Below, piece by piece: positions 1 through 7,497 of a stretch of DNA of 64,000 nt (its first letter is position 1; each line of letters begins with the position of its first letter). Below the pieces are notes generated by a model. It did no database searches. It had not been told where the DNA came from and was given only the letters and a program-made list of their open reading frames with translations. The stretch comes from Marinomonas hwangdonensis (GTDB lineage: Bacteria; Pseudomonadota; Gammaproteobacteria; Pseudomonadales; Marinomonadaceae): assembly GCF_003721245.1 (NCBI RefSeq), contig NZ_RIZG01000001.1, positions 496,001 through 560,000 on the forward strand. Direction: 5' to 3'. Made by a program: the position numbers and the translations under genes.

Positions 1-2
1 CT

Positions 3-266
3 ACGTTAGAGCAAATAGTGCAGGCGGGTATTGCTCGTGAATTTGCCTTGTCGCTGCAAACAGAGTTCTTGCTTAGAATCAAAGAGCAGCGTAAAAATGT
101 GAGAACGTGGAACAGTGAATTTTTTAAATACGTAAAACGCCAGTGGCAATACAAACAATCGGATCGGTCTTCATATGAAGGAACCACAAGCAGTTCAAAA
201 TTTAGTAGAACCTCTAAAGAACAAGTTAGCGATGCCCTCAGCAACATCCACGACACAGACTGGTGA
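3..266 (+). CDS. DnaT-like primosomal protein, C-terminal part (5' truncated by window edge)
   Basis: The frame is open from the window edge and ends at a TGA at 264-266, so only the last 87 residues are visible. The pattern of a Gly-Ile/Glu-Phe helix, a basic stretch and WNSEFFKYVKRQWQY resembles the DnaT ssDNA-binding domain, in which a conserved Trp/aromatic face binds single-stranded DNA during helicase loading. A Ser/Thr-rich linker follows, then a short conserved tail ending NIHDTDW. The reading frame overlaps the downstream lambda P-like gene, so the two are likely translated together. The tail is almost repeated at the end of the prophage replication protein at 20078-20950. Assignment rests on family pattern; the N-terminal domain cannot be seen. 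Confidence 0.6.
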   Translation, partial: TLEQIVQAGIAREFALSLQTEFLLRIKEQRKNVRTWNSEFFKYVKRQWQYKQSDRSSYEGTTSSSKFSRTSKEQVSDALSNIHDTDW

Positions 267-981
267 GTACCACCAAGAGCGTGATGCTGGCCCGACTCAG
301 GCAGAACAACAAACGCGTATCTTGGTCAACATGTTGTTTGCGCGTTTCAAGGCGATTTATACTCACAAGTTTGCGTCGGCTTACAGTACCTCGGACGAAG
401 TTAAACTGGCTAAGCGTGAGTGGGCGATTGCGCTAAAAGGGTTTCAAGAGCCTTTATTGGCTTATGCGGTTGAGCGTACGAAAGAAGTGCACGCTTGGCC
501 GCCGACTATTTCGGAATTTTTAAAGTTAATCAACACCGCTTACAAAGCTTACGGCCTGCCTGATCCTCGCACGGCCTACCTCGAAGCGTGTGCCTGTCGA
601 ACCGATCCTTTGACATATAAATGGCATCATCCGGCCGTGTTCTTCGCCGCCTCTCAGGTGGGTTGGTATAAGCTTAAATCTGAAGAAGAGCGTATCACCT
701 GGCCCCTGTTTGAACGCAGTTTTATTGACGTGGTAGACAGGGTGATCGCGGGTGAGCGTTTGGTGATCCCAAAAGTGGTGATGATTGAAAACAAACAAAC
801 CTTGAGTGTCTCGGCGTTGGCGACGCATATTGCAAAGGTCGTGTCCCTTGAGGAAGCGCAAATCATGCCGCTTTTGTATTACACTCAAAAAACAACGGGT
901 ACAGGCGTGCGAGCTCGGTACCGAGAAATTAGTCAAAAAAAATTAGCGGAATTAGGTTATCACGAAAAGTTACCAGAATAA
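232..981 (+). CDS. replication protein P-like helicase loader (chromosomal)
   Basis: The protein has about 249 residues from this start. Its centre (LFARFKAIYTHKF, then a KLAKREWAIAL helix and WPPTISEFLKL) has the look of the phage replication P family, which delivers DnaB helicase to an initiator. It lies in host sequence directly after and overlapping the DnaT-like gene, not in the prophage, so it probably serves chromosomal primosome or restart functions like E. coli DnaC. An in-frame ATG at 175 would lengthen it by 19 residues, but with a 92-bp overlap; I prefer 232, which still overlaps by 35 bp. Neither start has a strong ribosome site. It could instead be a domesticated phage gene. Confidence 0.6.
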   Translation: MPSATSTTQTGEYHQERDAGPTQAEQQTRILVNMLFARFKAIYTHKFASAYSTSDEVKLAKREWAIALKGFQEPLLAYAVERTKEVHAWPPTISEFLKLINTAYKAYGLPDPRTAYLEACACRTDPLTYKWHHPAVFFAASQVGWYKLKSEEERITWPLFERSFIDVVDRVIAGERLVIPKVVMIENKQTLSVSALATHIAKVVSLEEAQIMPLLYYTQKTTGTGVRARYREISQKKLAELGYHEKLPE

Positions 982-1099
982 TCGTGGTTTTTTGTGCTCT
1001 GTTGGGTAACATGAATGTCATTAGGCAGGAGGCCGAAAGCGAGATTCCTTTCGCCACTTAAGGAATCGATACGATGTAGAAAAGATTGTTGGGGCTGTT

Positions 1100-1741
1100 A
1101 TGTTAAAGGTATTGATTGTAGACGACCACGATGTGGTGAGTTACGGGATTAGTCGCGTACTACAGGATGTAGAAGGGGTTGAGGTTGTGGGGGTGGTGCA
1201 TTGTGGTGAAGAAGCCATACTGCAGTCTAAGAAGCTTCAACCTGATATTGTTTTAATGGATGTGCACATGCCAGGTATTGGTGGCCTTGGTGCCACGAAA
1301 GAAATTAAACGTCTTTTACCCAGAATCAAAATCATTGCTCTTTCAGCGTTAGACGATAACCTATATCCGGTTAAGCTTTTAGAAGCTGGCGCTTCTGGGT
1401 ATTTGACCAAGGGCACCACCGCATCTGAACTGTTAGAAGCTATTCAAGTTGTCTCAAAAGGCGAGCATTACATATCCAAAAGTATTGCTCAAAAAATGGC
1501 GCTTTCAAAGTTTATTATTGATGGTGATGGTTCTCCGTTAGGCCAGTTGTCTGATAGGGAGTTGCAGGTGGCGCAAATGATCGTTGACTGCAAAAAATCC
1601 ACAGAAATCGCTGAGCATTTAAATGTTAGCCCTAAAACTGTCAGCACTTACCGTACTCGTATCTTTTCCAAACTCAATATTGACAGTGATGTAGAGCTTA
1701 TTCGCTTAGCTGTGCGTTACAATGTGCTTGGTATGGGTTGA
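1100..1741 (+). CDS. gacA: GacA/UvrY two-component response regulator
   Basis: A 213-residue NarL/FixJ-type regulator, the usual length for GacA/UvrY. The receiver domain (1-120) has acidic residues D8-D9, phosphoacceptor D54 in VLMDVHMPG, and Lys in LTKGTT. A C-terminal LuxR-type helix-turn-helix (about 145-205) contains LSDRELQVAQMIVDCKKSTEIA-type sequence, here split by the turn. GacA is phosphorylated by the BarA/GacS kinase and activates small RNAs that sequester CsrA. The gene lies 19 bp upstream of uvrC, the conserved gammaproteobacterial gacA-uvrC-pgsA order. The prophage carries its own CsrA, so host and phage touch the same regulatory circuit. Confidence 0.93.
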   Translation: MLKVLIVDDHDVVSYGISRVLQDVEGVEVVGVVHCGEEAILQSKKLQPDIVLMDVHMPGIGGLGATKEIKRLLPRIKIIALSALDDNLYPVKLLEAGASGYLTKGTTASELLEAIQVVSKGEHYISKSIAQKMALSKFIIDGDGSPLGQLSDRELQVAQMIVDCKKSTEIAEHLNVSPKTVSTYRTRIFSKLNIDSDVELIRLAVRYNVLGMG

Positions 1742-1760
1742 GTAGAAAAACGAGGTACGA

Positions 1761-3584
1761 TTGAGTCATTTAGAGTTTGATCCCAAGCATTTTGTTAGCA
1801 ACCTTACGTCCCGTCCTGGCGTGTACCGTATGTACGACGTTAAGGGGGAGTTACTGTATGTGGGGAAAGCCAAAAATTTAAAAAATCGTGTGGCGAGTTA
1901 TTTTCGTACTACAGGATTAACCACAAAGACCATGGCGTTGGTGAGTCGCATCCAGTCGATTGAAATTGCCGTGACGAAAAGTGAAACCGAAGCCTTGCTG
2001 CTTGAGCAAACTCTGATTAAGCAGCATCGGCCACCGTACAATATTCTGCTAAGAGACGATAAGTCTTACCCTTACATACTCTTGTCTAACCATCATCATC
2101 CCGCTTTGTTATTTCGTCGCGGTGGTAAAACAGACAAAGGCACTTTATATGGCCCTTTTCCGAGCGGATCGGCGGTAAAAGACAGCTTAATTACCATGCA
2201 AAAAGTGTTTAAAGTGCGTCAGTGCGAAGACAGTACTTACAGCAATCGTTCTAGACCCTGTTTGCAGTATCAAATTAAACGCTGCTCTGGGCCATGTGTT
2301 GGCCTGATTAGTGATGCGTCTTACGAACTGGATGTGCGTCACGCGCGAATGTTTTTGCAAGGTAAAAATCAAGAGTTAACCGAAGAAATTGCCACACAAA
2401 TGACCGCCGCTGCCAAAGACATGGAATTTGAGCGTGCCGCCGAATTGCGCGACCAGATAGTGCAGCTTAAGCATATTCAAGAACAGCAGCATGTGTATGG
2501 TCAAACGGGCGAAGCCGATGTGTTGGCGGCCATTATTCAGCCAGGCGGTTTGTGCATTCATGTGATGATGGTGCGCCACGGCAAAATAGTGGGCAGCAAG
2601 AGTCACTATCCGAAAATGCCCATTGAACTGTCGGAAGGCGAATTACTGTCGACGTTTATTGCGCAATTTTACTTTGGAGGTATTCAAGAGCTACCGAAGG
2701 CGATTATCATAAGCCACGAATTAGACGATGCGGATGCTTTAGTTGATGCTATTTTAACAACCACACAGAAAAAGGTAGAAGTGCTGAGTCGTGTCCGAGG
2801 GCAAAGGGCGCGTTGGTTGGATTTAGCCAAGTTAAACGCAGAGCAGGGCTTGCAAGCTCGGCTAATGGATAAGCGCAATCATTTTAGCCGTGTGACGGCT
2901 CTGCAGAAGCTATTAGGGTTTGCGAATCCGCCGTCGCACATGGAATGTTTTGATATCAGTCATTCCAGTGGGGAAGCTACAGTGGCGTCTTGTGTCGTTT
3001 TTGGACCGGATGGGCCGGATAAAAAACGCTATCGTTCTTTTAATATTGAGGGCGTGGAAGCGGGCGATGATTACGGTGCAATGAAGCAAGCCATTACTCG
3101 CCGTTACAAACGGGTGAAAAGCGGTGAGCTTGATGCCCCTGACGTATTACTGATTGATGGTGGCAAAGGACAGTTAACGCAAGCCGAGGCTGTGCTCAAA
3201 GAGCTGGGGTTAGTGAACATCTTTTTATTGGGGGTCGCCAAAGGCGATACGCGAAAACCGGGGCTTGAAACTCTATACATAGGCTCTAAAGAAGACGAAG
3301 TGGTTTTGCCGCCCGATTCTGCTGCGCTGCACTTGATTCAACATATTCGTGATGAAGCACATAGGTTTGCGATAAAAAGCCATCGTCGCAGACGGGATAA
3401 AAAGCGTCGTCACTCTGTATTGGAAGACATTCCAGGGATTGGTCCAAGTCGTCGCAAAGAGCTGCTGACGGCGTTTGGTGGTTATCAGGAGCTGTTATCC
3501 GCCAGCCAAGAAAACATCGCAAAAGTGAAAGGCATTAGTGCCAAAAAAGCCGAAGAAATTTATCTTCACCTTCATAAAAGTTAA
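1761..3584 (+). CDS. uvrC: UvrABC system excinuclease subunit C
   Basis: A 607-residue full-length UvrC, which makes both incisions around bulky DNA lesions with UvrB. Visible modules are an N-terminal GIY-YIG nuclease (RPGVYRMYD ... LLYVGKAKNLKNRV, about 18-95), a UVR motif for UvrB contact (FERAAELRDQI, about 215-235), a RNase H-like endonuclease core with DISHSSGE and LLIDGGKGQL, and C-terminal helix-hairpin-helix motifs (DIPGIGPSRRKELL, VKGISAKKAEEI). The start is TTG, chosen because cGAGG lies 9 bp upstream and the next Met would remove part of the GIY-YIG domain. pgsA follows after 21 bp, so the two are probably co-transcribed. Confidence 0.96.
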   Translation: MSHLEFDPKHFVSNLTSRPGVYRMYDVKGELLYVGKAKNLKNRVASYFRTTGLTTKTMALVSRIQSIEIAVTKSETEALLLEQTLIKQHRPPYNILLRDDKSYPYILLSNHHHPALLFRRGGKTDKGTLYGPFPSGSAVKDSLITMQKVFKVRQCEDSTYSNRSRPCLQYQIKRCSGPCVGLISDASYELDVRHARMFLQGKNQELTEEIATQMTAAAKDMEFERAAELRDQIVQLKHIQEQQHVYGQTGEADVLAAIIQPGGLCIHVMMVRHGKIVGSKSHYPKMPIELSEGELLSTFIAQFYFGGIQELPKAIIISHELDDADALVDAILTTTQKKVEVLSRVRGQRARWLDLAKLNAEQGLQARLMDKRNHFSRVTALQKLLGFANPPSHMECFDISHSSGEATVASCVVFGPDGPDKKRYRSFNIEGVEAGDDYGAMKQAITRRYKRVKSGELDAPDVLLIDGGKGQLTQAEAVLKELGLVNIFLLGVAKGDTRKPGLETLYIGSKEDEVVLPPDSAALHLIQHIRDEAHRFAIKSHRRRRDKKRRHSVLEDIPGIGPSRRKELLTAFGGYQELLSASQENIAKVKGISAKKAEEIYLHLHKS

Positions 3585-3605
3585 TCAAACGTCATTGGGA
3601 ATAGA

Positions 3606-4163
3606 ATGAACATACCAAACCTATTAACTTCCGTACGAATCTTTATGATTCCCATACTGGTAGTTATTTATTATTTGCCTTGGGAAGGGCGCTTTTATAC
3701 CTGTGCGATTATTTTTGCTTTGGCGGCGATTACCGATTGGCTGGACGGCTTCTTGGCCAGAAAATTAAATCAAATGACGGCGTTTGGGGCTTTTTTTGAC
3801 CCAGTAGCGGACAAGCTGATGGTGTCTATTGCTTTGGTCTTGCTAGTGGCAAGTTACTCTAACCCTCTGCTCACTTTGGCCAGTGCAGTGATTGTGGGAC
3901 GCGAGATCGTGATTTCTGCGTTACGTGAGTGGATGGCTGAAATGGGCAAGCGAGCCAGTGTGGCGGTGTCTTATATTGGTAAATTAAAAACCACGATGCA
4001 GATGTTGGCGATTTTTATTCTACTGGGCAGTCGCCCCGGCACGCTGGAAGCGCACATTGGTGAGGCGGTATTGATTGCCGCTGCGCTGTTGACGCTTTGG
4101 TCCATGTACATTTACTTGAAAGCCGCGTGGCCTGAATTGACGGCAAAACAATCGAATGAATAA
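3606..4163 (+). CDS. pgsA: CDP-diacylglycerol--glycerol-3-phosphate 3-phosphatidyltransferase
   Basis: A 185-residue polytopic inner-membrane enzyme that makes phosphatidylglycerol-phosphate from CDP-diacylglycerol and glycerol-3-phosphate, the committed step to phosphatidylglycerol and cardiolipin. The CDP-alcohol phosphatidyltransferase motif is complete: D-G-x2-A-R-x8-G-x3-D-x3-D is read in DGFLARKLNQMTAFGAFFD followed by PVAD. Several hydrophobic segments surround it. It is last in the gacA-uvrC-pgsA cluster and is followed by the tRNA operon, a common arrangement in gammaproteobacteria. Confidence 0.96.
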   Translation: MNIPNLLTSVRIFMIPILVVIYYLPWEGRFYTCAIIFALAAITDWLDGFLARKLNQMTAFGAFFDPVADKLMVSIALVLLVASYSNPLLTLASAVIVGREIVISALREWMAEMGKRASVAVSYIGKLKTTMQMLAIFILLGSRPGTLEAHIGEAVLIAAALLTLWSMYIYLKAAWPELTAKQSNE

Positions 4164-4231
4164 AGAATTGTACAAAAACCCAACAGAATGAAAAAAAATG
4201 CCTAAGTTAGTTATTTATTTGGTTTTTTTCC

Positions 4232-4259
4232 TTGACGTGAAAGCTCAAATACATAGAAT
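4232..4259 (+). promoter_or_regulatory. putative sigma70 promoter of the tRNA operon
   Basis: TTGACG (4232-4237), a 16-bp spacer and TAGAAT (4254-4259) lie 20 bp before the first tRNA, after a T-rich stretch. This fits a strong stable-RNA promoter. Inferred from sequence match only. Confidence 0.55.
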
Positions 4260-4278
4260 AGGCACCGTCTTTTGAGAC

Positions 4279-4353
4279 GCGGGAATAGCTCAGTGGTAGA
4301 GCACAACCTTGCCAAGGTTGGGGTCGCGAGTTCGAGCCTCGTTTCCCGCTCCA
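4279..4353 (+). tRNA. tRNA-Gly (GCC anticodon)
   Basis: Acceptor stem GCGGGAA pairs with TTCCCGC. D-loop AGCTCAGTGGTAGAGC, anticodon arm with loop TTGCCAA giving GCC, and T-loop GTTCGAGCC are all present, and CCA is encoded. It is first of three tandem tRNAs. Confidence 0.97.
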
Positions 4354-4387
4354 TCCAAAAGATGTACTAAATATCTGATGACGTTTA

Positions 4388-4461
4388 GGCCGGATGGCAG
4401 AGTGGTCATGCAGCGGACTGCAACTCCGTGTACGCCGGTTCGATTCCGACTCCGGCCTCCA
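4388..4461 (+). tRNA. tRNA-Cys (GCA anticodon)
   Basis: Acceptor GGCCGGA pairs with TCCGGCC. The anticodon loop CTGCAAC gives GCA, and T-loop GGTTCGATTCC and an encoded CCA are present. The D-loop has the compact form usual for bacterial tRNA-Cys. Second in the Gly-Cys-Leu cluster. Confidence 0.96.
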
Positions 4462-4470
4462 GTCAGATAT

Positions 4471-4557
4471 GCCCGGGTGGTGAAATTGGTAGACACACAA
4501 GACTTAAAATCTTGCGCTTTAACGAGCGTACCGGTTCGATTCCGGTCCCGGGCACCA
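4471..4557 (+). tRNA. tRNA-Leu (TAA anticodon), prophage integration target
   Basis: An 87-nt class II tRNA. Acceptor GCCCGGG pairs with CCCGGGC, the anticodon stem CAAGA/TCTTG holds loop CTTAAAA (anticodon TAA), the variable arm is long, and the T-loop is GGTTCGATTCC with encoded CCA. The last 20 nt belong to the prophage attachment repeat, so the phage restored the 3' end on integration and the tRNA remains intact. Confidence 0.97.
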
Positions 4558-4589
4558 TTTATGGTGCCTTTTTTTATGCCCAAACTTTC
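4538..4589 (+). repeat. attL, 52-bp attachment repeat
   Basis: Identical over 52 bp to 59030-59081. It covers the T-arm and acceptor 3' end of tRNA-Leu, the CCA, the terminator hairpin and 14 bp beyond the T-tract. The integrase gene begins 143 bp downstream, the usual layout for tRNA-targeting tyrosine recombinases. Confidence 0.95.
4551..4575 (+). terminator. intrinsic terminator of the tRNA operon sharing bases with the tRNA-Leu 3' end
   Basis: GGCACCAT pairs with ATGGTGCC across a 2-nt gap, followed by seven T. The left arm of the stem is the tRNA acceptor end plus CCA, so tRNA folding and terminator folding use the same bases. The element lies inside the attachment repeat and is copied at 59043-59067. 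Confidence 0.85.
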
Positions 4590-4690
4590 CTATCTTGCTC
4601 AAACCCTCTAGATATCTAGCTTACAGCCTTTTCCTTGCCTTACCTCAAATTGTGAACTTTTTCTGTTCTGTGCTATCTTTTCCGAAATTC

Positions 4691-4720
4691 TGCACCGAAA
4701 CTGCACCGTACATTGCACCG
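4691..4720 (+). promoter_or_regulatory. three phased TGCACCG repeats, candidate integrase arm-type or regulatory sites
   Basis: TGCACCG occurs at 4691, 4702 and 4714, spaced 11-12 bp so all face one side of the helix, between attL and the integrase start. A TGCACC also lies at 58976-58981 just inside attR. The position suits arm-type recombinase binding, or autoregulation of int. Inference only. Confidence 0.45.
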
Positions 4721-4731
4721 GAGAATATTCA

Positions 4732-5751
4732 GTGGCGTCTATTTTTAAAACAGATGATGGTTCATGGCGCGCTCAAGTGAGTGTGAAAGGTAAGCGTAAG
4801 ACGAAGCGTGGTTTTTCTACAAAGCGTGAAGCTCAAGCGTGGGCGTCTGATCTAGAGCGCGAAGCAAAAGAAAGCACTTCCTCTGATATTCCAGATCGTC
4901 CTTTCAGTGAAGCACTAGAACGCTACCGTGATACCGTCAGTGTGACCAAACGTGGCCAGAAATTCGAAATCCGAAGAATTGAGCGTTGGTTGGGCAAAAG
5001 TGCTGACGAACCAGCAGACCCACTTTGTTTTATTTCCCTCCAAGACCTCCAATCTAAACACTTTGCCGAATGGCGAGACCGACGCCTACAAAAAGTGGCT
5101 GTTGGCACTGTGCTGCGTGAGTGGACCGTTCTTTCCGCTATTTGTAGCCAGTGTGCGAAGGAATGGGGATGGTTAAGAGAAAACCCAATGACTAGGGTTA
5201 AGCGCCCTAAAGAGCCTGAGGCAAGGACGAGAAGGCTACAGCCAGGTGAATTTGAACAACTAATGATCGCCACGCAATACAACATAGACGTACCGCCAGA
5301 GTCAAAAAGCGAGCGAATTGGTGCGGCCATAGTCTTTGCTATTGAAACCGCTATGCGAGCTGGTGAGATTTGCGGCATTACTTGGGAAGACGTGAACTTT
5401 GAAAGGCGTACAGTTCACTTACCTAAAACAAAAAACGGTAACCCTCGAACTGTCCCGTTATCTACCACAGCGGTGAAGGTGTTGGAAAAACTCAAGACAC
5501 TGGATGATTGCAAGCAAAAAGCCTTTAACCTAAAGTCAGATTCCCTTGATGTGAATTTCAGGAAGATTCGTAACAAGTGCCTAATAGACGATCTACACTT
5601 TCACGACCTAAGACGTGAAGCACTAACGCGACTAGCCGCCAAAGTTGACGTGCTCAATTTGGCCAAGATATCAGGTCATACAGACCTAAGAATCTTACAA
5701 AGGGTGTACTATGCACCAGATATGGGTGATATAGCGTTAATGTTAGACTGA
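4732..5751 (+). CDS. int: tyrosine-type phage integrase
   Basis: A 339-residue site-specific recombinase that integrates the phage at tRNA-Leu and, with an excisionase, excises it. It has an N-terminal arm-binding segment (about 1-45), a SAM-like core-binding domain (about 55-150) and a catalytic domain. Catalytic residues visible are R209 (TAMRAGE), the beta-hairpin Lys (K232 or K234), H291 and R294 (HDLRRE), H316 (GHTD), and Tyr326 or Tyr327. The start is GTG, with GGAG about 9 bp upstream. Alone in its transcript, with a weak hairpin after it. Candidate excisionase: the AlpA-like gene at 9134-9424. Confidence 0.95.
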   Translation: MASIFKTDDGSWRAQVSVKGKRKTKRGFSTKREAQAWASDLEREAKESTSSDIPDRPFSEALERYRDTVSVTKRGQKFEIRRIERWLGKSADEPADPLCFISLQDLQSKHFAEWRDRRLQKVAVGTVLREWTVLSAICSQCAKEWGWLRENPMTRVKRPKEPEARTRRLQPGEFEQLMIATQYNIDVPPESKSERIGAAIVFAIETAMRAGEICGITWEDVNFERRTVHLPKTKNGNPRTVPLSTTAVKVLEKLKTLDDCKQKAFNLKSDSLDVNFRKIRNKCLIDDLHFHDLRREALTRLAAKVDVLNLAKISGHTDLRILQRVYYAPDMGDIALMLD

Positions 5752-5952
5752 TGTGTTTTTCCATATAAACAGTAATAAAGACAATGACTAAGAGTTCTTT
5801 AAGCTCTCAGAATAGGTCAAATAGCTTCTTTAAATGTTAGTTTTTCTTTCCCAATGTGACGGTTAAGGGTAAACTGATTTCATTCGAAGTTTGTCTTTGT
5901 TTGTCTTGGCAGATTAGACTTCAATCAATAATATAATCGTTTTATGAGATCA

Positions 5953-5979
5953 AAATAGCCGCCTTAGAGCGGTTGTTTT
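5953..5979 (+). terminator. possible weak terminator after int
   Basis: CCGC-CTTAGA-GCGG stem with A-rich 5' flank and TTGTTTT 3' flank. The stem is short; it sits in the 290-bp gap after int, in which I see no gene. Confidence 0.4.
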
Positions 5980-6000
5980 CGTTAATAAAGGTACTAAAAA

Positions 6001-6045
6001 TACTATATGTAGTGTTTTTTCAAAGCGCTGGCACTATATGTAGTG
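6001..6045 (+). promoter_or_regulatory. twin palindromic operator-like sites
   Basis: TACTATATGTAGTG at 6001-6014 and CACTATATGTAGTG at 6032-6045, centres 31 bp apart (three helical turns). Each is a dyad with CACTA/TAGTG-type arms. They immediately precede the membrane protein gene and suggest a cooperatively bound repressor. No cognate regulator is obvious. Confidence 0.55.
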
Positions 6046-6060
6046 GTAGGGAAGCGAGCA

Positions 6061-6603
6061 GTGGTTAAAAAAACCTTTAAATTAGTTCATTGGTTTTGGA
6101 CTATTTTTACATTAGTTATTGCCGGTTTTTGGTTCATTCATCATGGTGGTGCCAATTGGGTACCAGTACCTATTTCCGTTGTTAGCAAAGCAATTGCTGA
6201 GACGGTTGATGAAAAAGGGATTGAGATTATGACATCCTCGCCAATAGCGACACATGTGCATGCTGATGCTGTGAGCATAGCAGCGCAGCTAGGTAGAATG
6301 GATATGGCGTCGTTAGCAATGACAGCTATTAGTGTTGTATTTGCAATATTAGGTATTTTTGGTTTTATGCACTTAAAAGATAGGGCTGAATATATTGCGA
6401 AAAAAACGACCGAAGAGTGCTTTGAAAGTTACAAAGAAGGGTTAACATCAAAACTGGATGGTCAGGTCGCATCGTATATGGAAGCTTCTGTTCCTGTATT
6501 GTTTGATGATTATGCAGAACTTTTTCAACATAGTTTGCAAGCTGCAAATGACGATGAAGATGATGATGATGATATTGCACCCGGGCCGGGTGAGGGAGTT
6601 TAG
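6061..6603 (+). CDS. two-transmembrane protein of unknown function
   Basis: About 180 residues. One hydrophobic span lies near the N-terminus (HWFWTIFTLVIAGFWFI) and another in the middle (MTAISVVFAILGIFGFMHL), with a roughly 65-residue segment between them. A C-terminal tail (about 80 residues) ends in an acidic Asp/Glu run. I prefer the GTG at 6061, preceded by AGGGA, because the in-frame GTG at 6043 lies inside an operator-like palindrome. It stops 9 bp before the ImmA/IrrE gene, so the two probably form an operon. Family not recognised. Its position in the integrase arm and its base composition suggest a lysogenic accessory (moron) gene. Confidence 0.6.
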   Translation: MVKKTFKLVHWFWTIFTLVIAGFWFIHHGGANWVPVPISVVSKAIAETVDEKGIEIMTSSPIATHVHADAVSIAAQLGRMDMASLAMTAISVVFAILGIFGFMHLKDRAEYIAKKTTEECFESYKEGLTSKLDGQVASYMEASVPVLFDDYAELFQHSLQAANDDEDDDDDIAPGPGEGV

Positions 6604-6612
6604 GAGGGCATT

Positions 6613-7113
6613 ATGAAAAATAGCTTTGAGATCGTGAATGAGGCAATGCTTAGCCAACCTGTAGACTTAGATCAATTATGTTCTGATTTAGGTATAAAGC
6701 TATCTAGAAAACGATTGCCAGAAAACATGTCTGGTAAGATAGAGCGAAAAGAAGAGAACAAATTTGAGATAACTGTAAATAAAAAACATGGAGAGTACCG
6801 CCAGCGTTTTACTATTGCGCATGAGATAGGACACTTTATTTTACATCGTCATCTTATGGGAACAGGAATTACAGATAGTATTGCGTATCGTACTTCAGAT
6901 TGTGAAAATAAAAATAGTAATATCAAAGATTCACATGAAGTTGAAGCTAATCGTTTTGCAGCAGCTTTATTGCTGCCTAAAGATCAAGTTATAGAGAAAT
7001 ATAACAATTTAACCGGGAGCGTGAGTTATAAAATCTCTGAGCTAGCAAGTTATTTTGAAGTTTCTACAACTGCTATGAATATTCGCTTGAAGACTTTTCG
7101 TCTTATTAATTAG
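6613..7113 (+). CDS. ImmA/IrrE family metallo-endopeptidase
   Basis: A 166-residue predicted zinc peptidase. The HEIGH motif at 70-74 (FTIAHEIGHFILH) and the downstream HEVEANRFAAALLLP segment (108-122, Glu109/Glu111) form the canonical gluzincin-like site of this family. Members cleave repressors (ImmA on ICEBs1, IrrE/DdrO) or act in toxin-antitoxin pairs, usually beside an Xre-type HTH protein. No HTH gene is adjacent here; its partner is the upstream membrane protein. TAGGAGGG precedes the ATG. Possible roles are control of the prophage repressor or a defence/TA module; the substrate cannot be told from sequence. Confidence 0.85.
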   Translation: MKNSFEIVNEAMLSQPVDLDQLCSDLGIKLSRKRLPENMSGKIERKEENKFEITVNKKHGEYRQRFTIAHEIGHFILHRHLMGTGITDSIAYRTSDCENKNSNIKDSHEVEANRFAAALLLPKDQVIEKYNNLTGSVSYKISELASYFEVSTTAMNIRLKTFRLIN

Positions 7114-7166
7114 TTTTAATATAACTAAATAAAATTTCTTATTATTTAAATTAAATGGAGTTTGCA

Positions 7167-7391
7167 ATGGATGCTGATAAAAACTTTAATAATCTAGATT
7201 TACAAACTAAATCAAACATCCTGCCTTTATTTGGTGATAGTTCGAGTGCTAATATTAGTGCATCTTCAGAGTTTACCAGATATGAAAAAAATCAAAATAA
7301 TGTTGTAAATTTCAGATTTTATTCAATAAAAAATGAAAATGAAAAGGCTATAGCTCAATTATTGAACTCGGCTCAGAAGTTGACTTGGTAA
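7167..7391 (+). CDS. small hypothetical protein upstream of AvcD
   Basis: About 74 residues, AT-rich, polar, without recognised motif. The ATG at 7167 is chosen because GGAG lies 7 bp before it; an ATG at 7155 is possible. It is followed by a strong intrinsic terminator at 7415-7442 and then avcD. In characterised AvcID systems the inhibitory AvcI RNA occupies this position and can contain a short ORF, so the transcript rather than the peptide may be the functional product. Confidence 0.45.
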   Translation: MDADKNFNNLDLQTKSNILPLFGDSSSANISASSEFTRYEKNQNNVVNFRFYSIKNENEKAIAQLLNSAQKLTW

Positions 7392-7414
7392 CGCCCATCT
7401 ATATGTAATCTTAT

Positions 7415-7442
7415 AAACGCCACTTCTCATGTGGCGTTTTTT
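7415..7442 (+). terminator. intrinsic terminator between the small ORF and avcD
   Basis: AAACGCCAC pairs with GTGGCGTTT around a 7-nt loop, with a run of T continuing to 7442. It would end a transcript covering the small ORF and partly insulate avcD. Confidence 0.85.
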
Positions 7443-7497
7443 GTCATGTCTAATATGATTTAAATTTTTTGATATAACCTTAATGGAGTGATGGCTA

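Noticed and set aside
4207-4619. Several overlapping ORFs on both strands across the tRNA cluster
   Set aside because: They translate tRNA sequence (repeated GSIPV-type peptides) and have no coding character.
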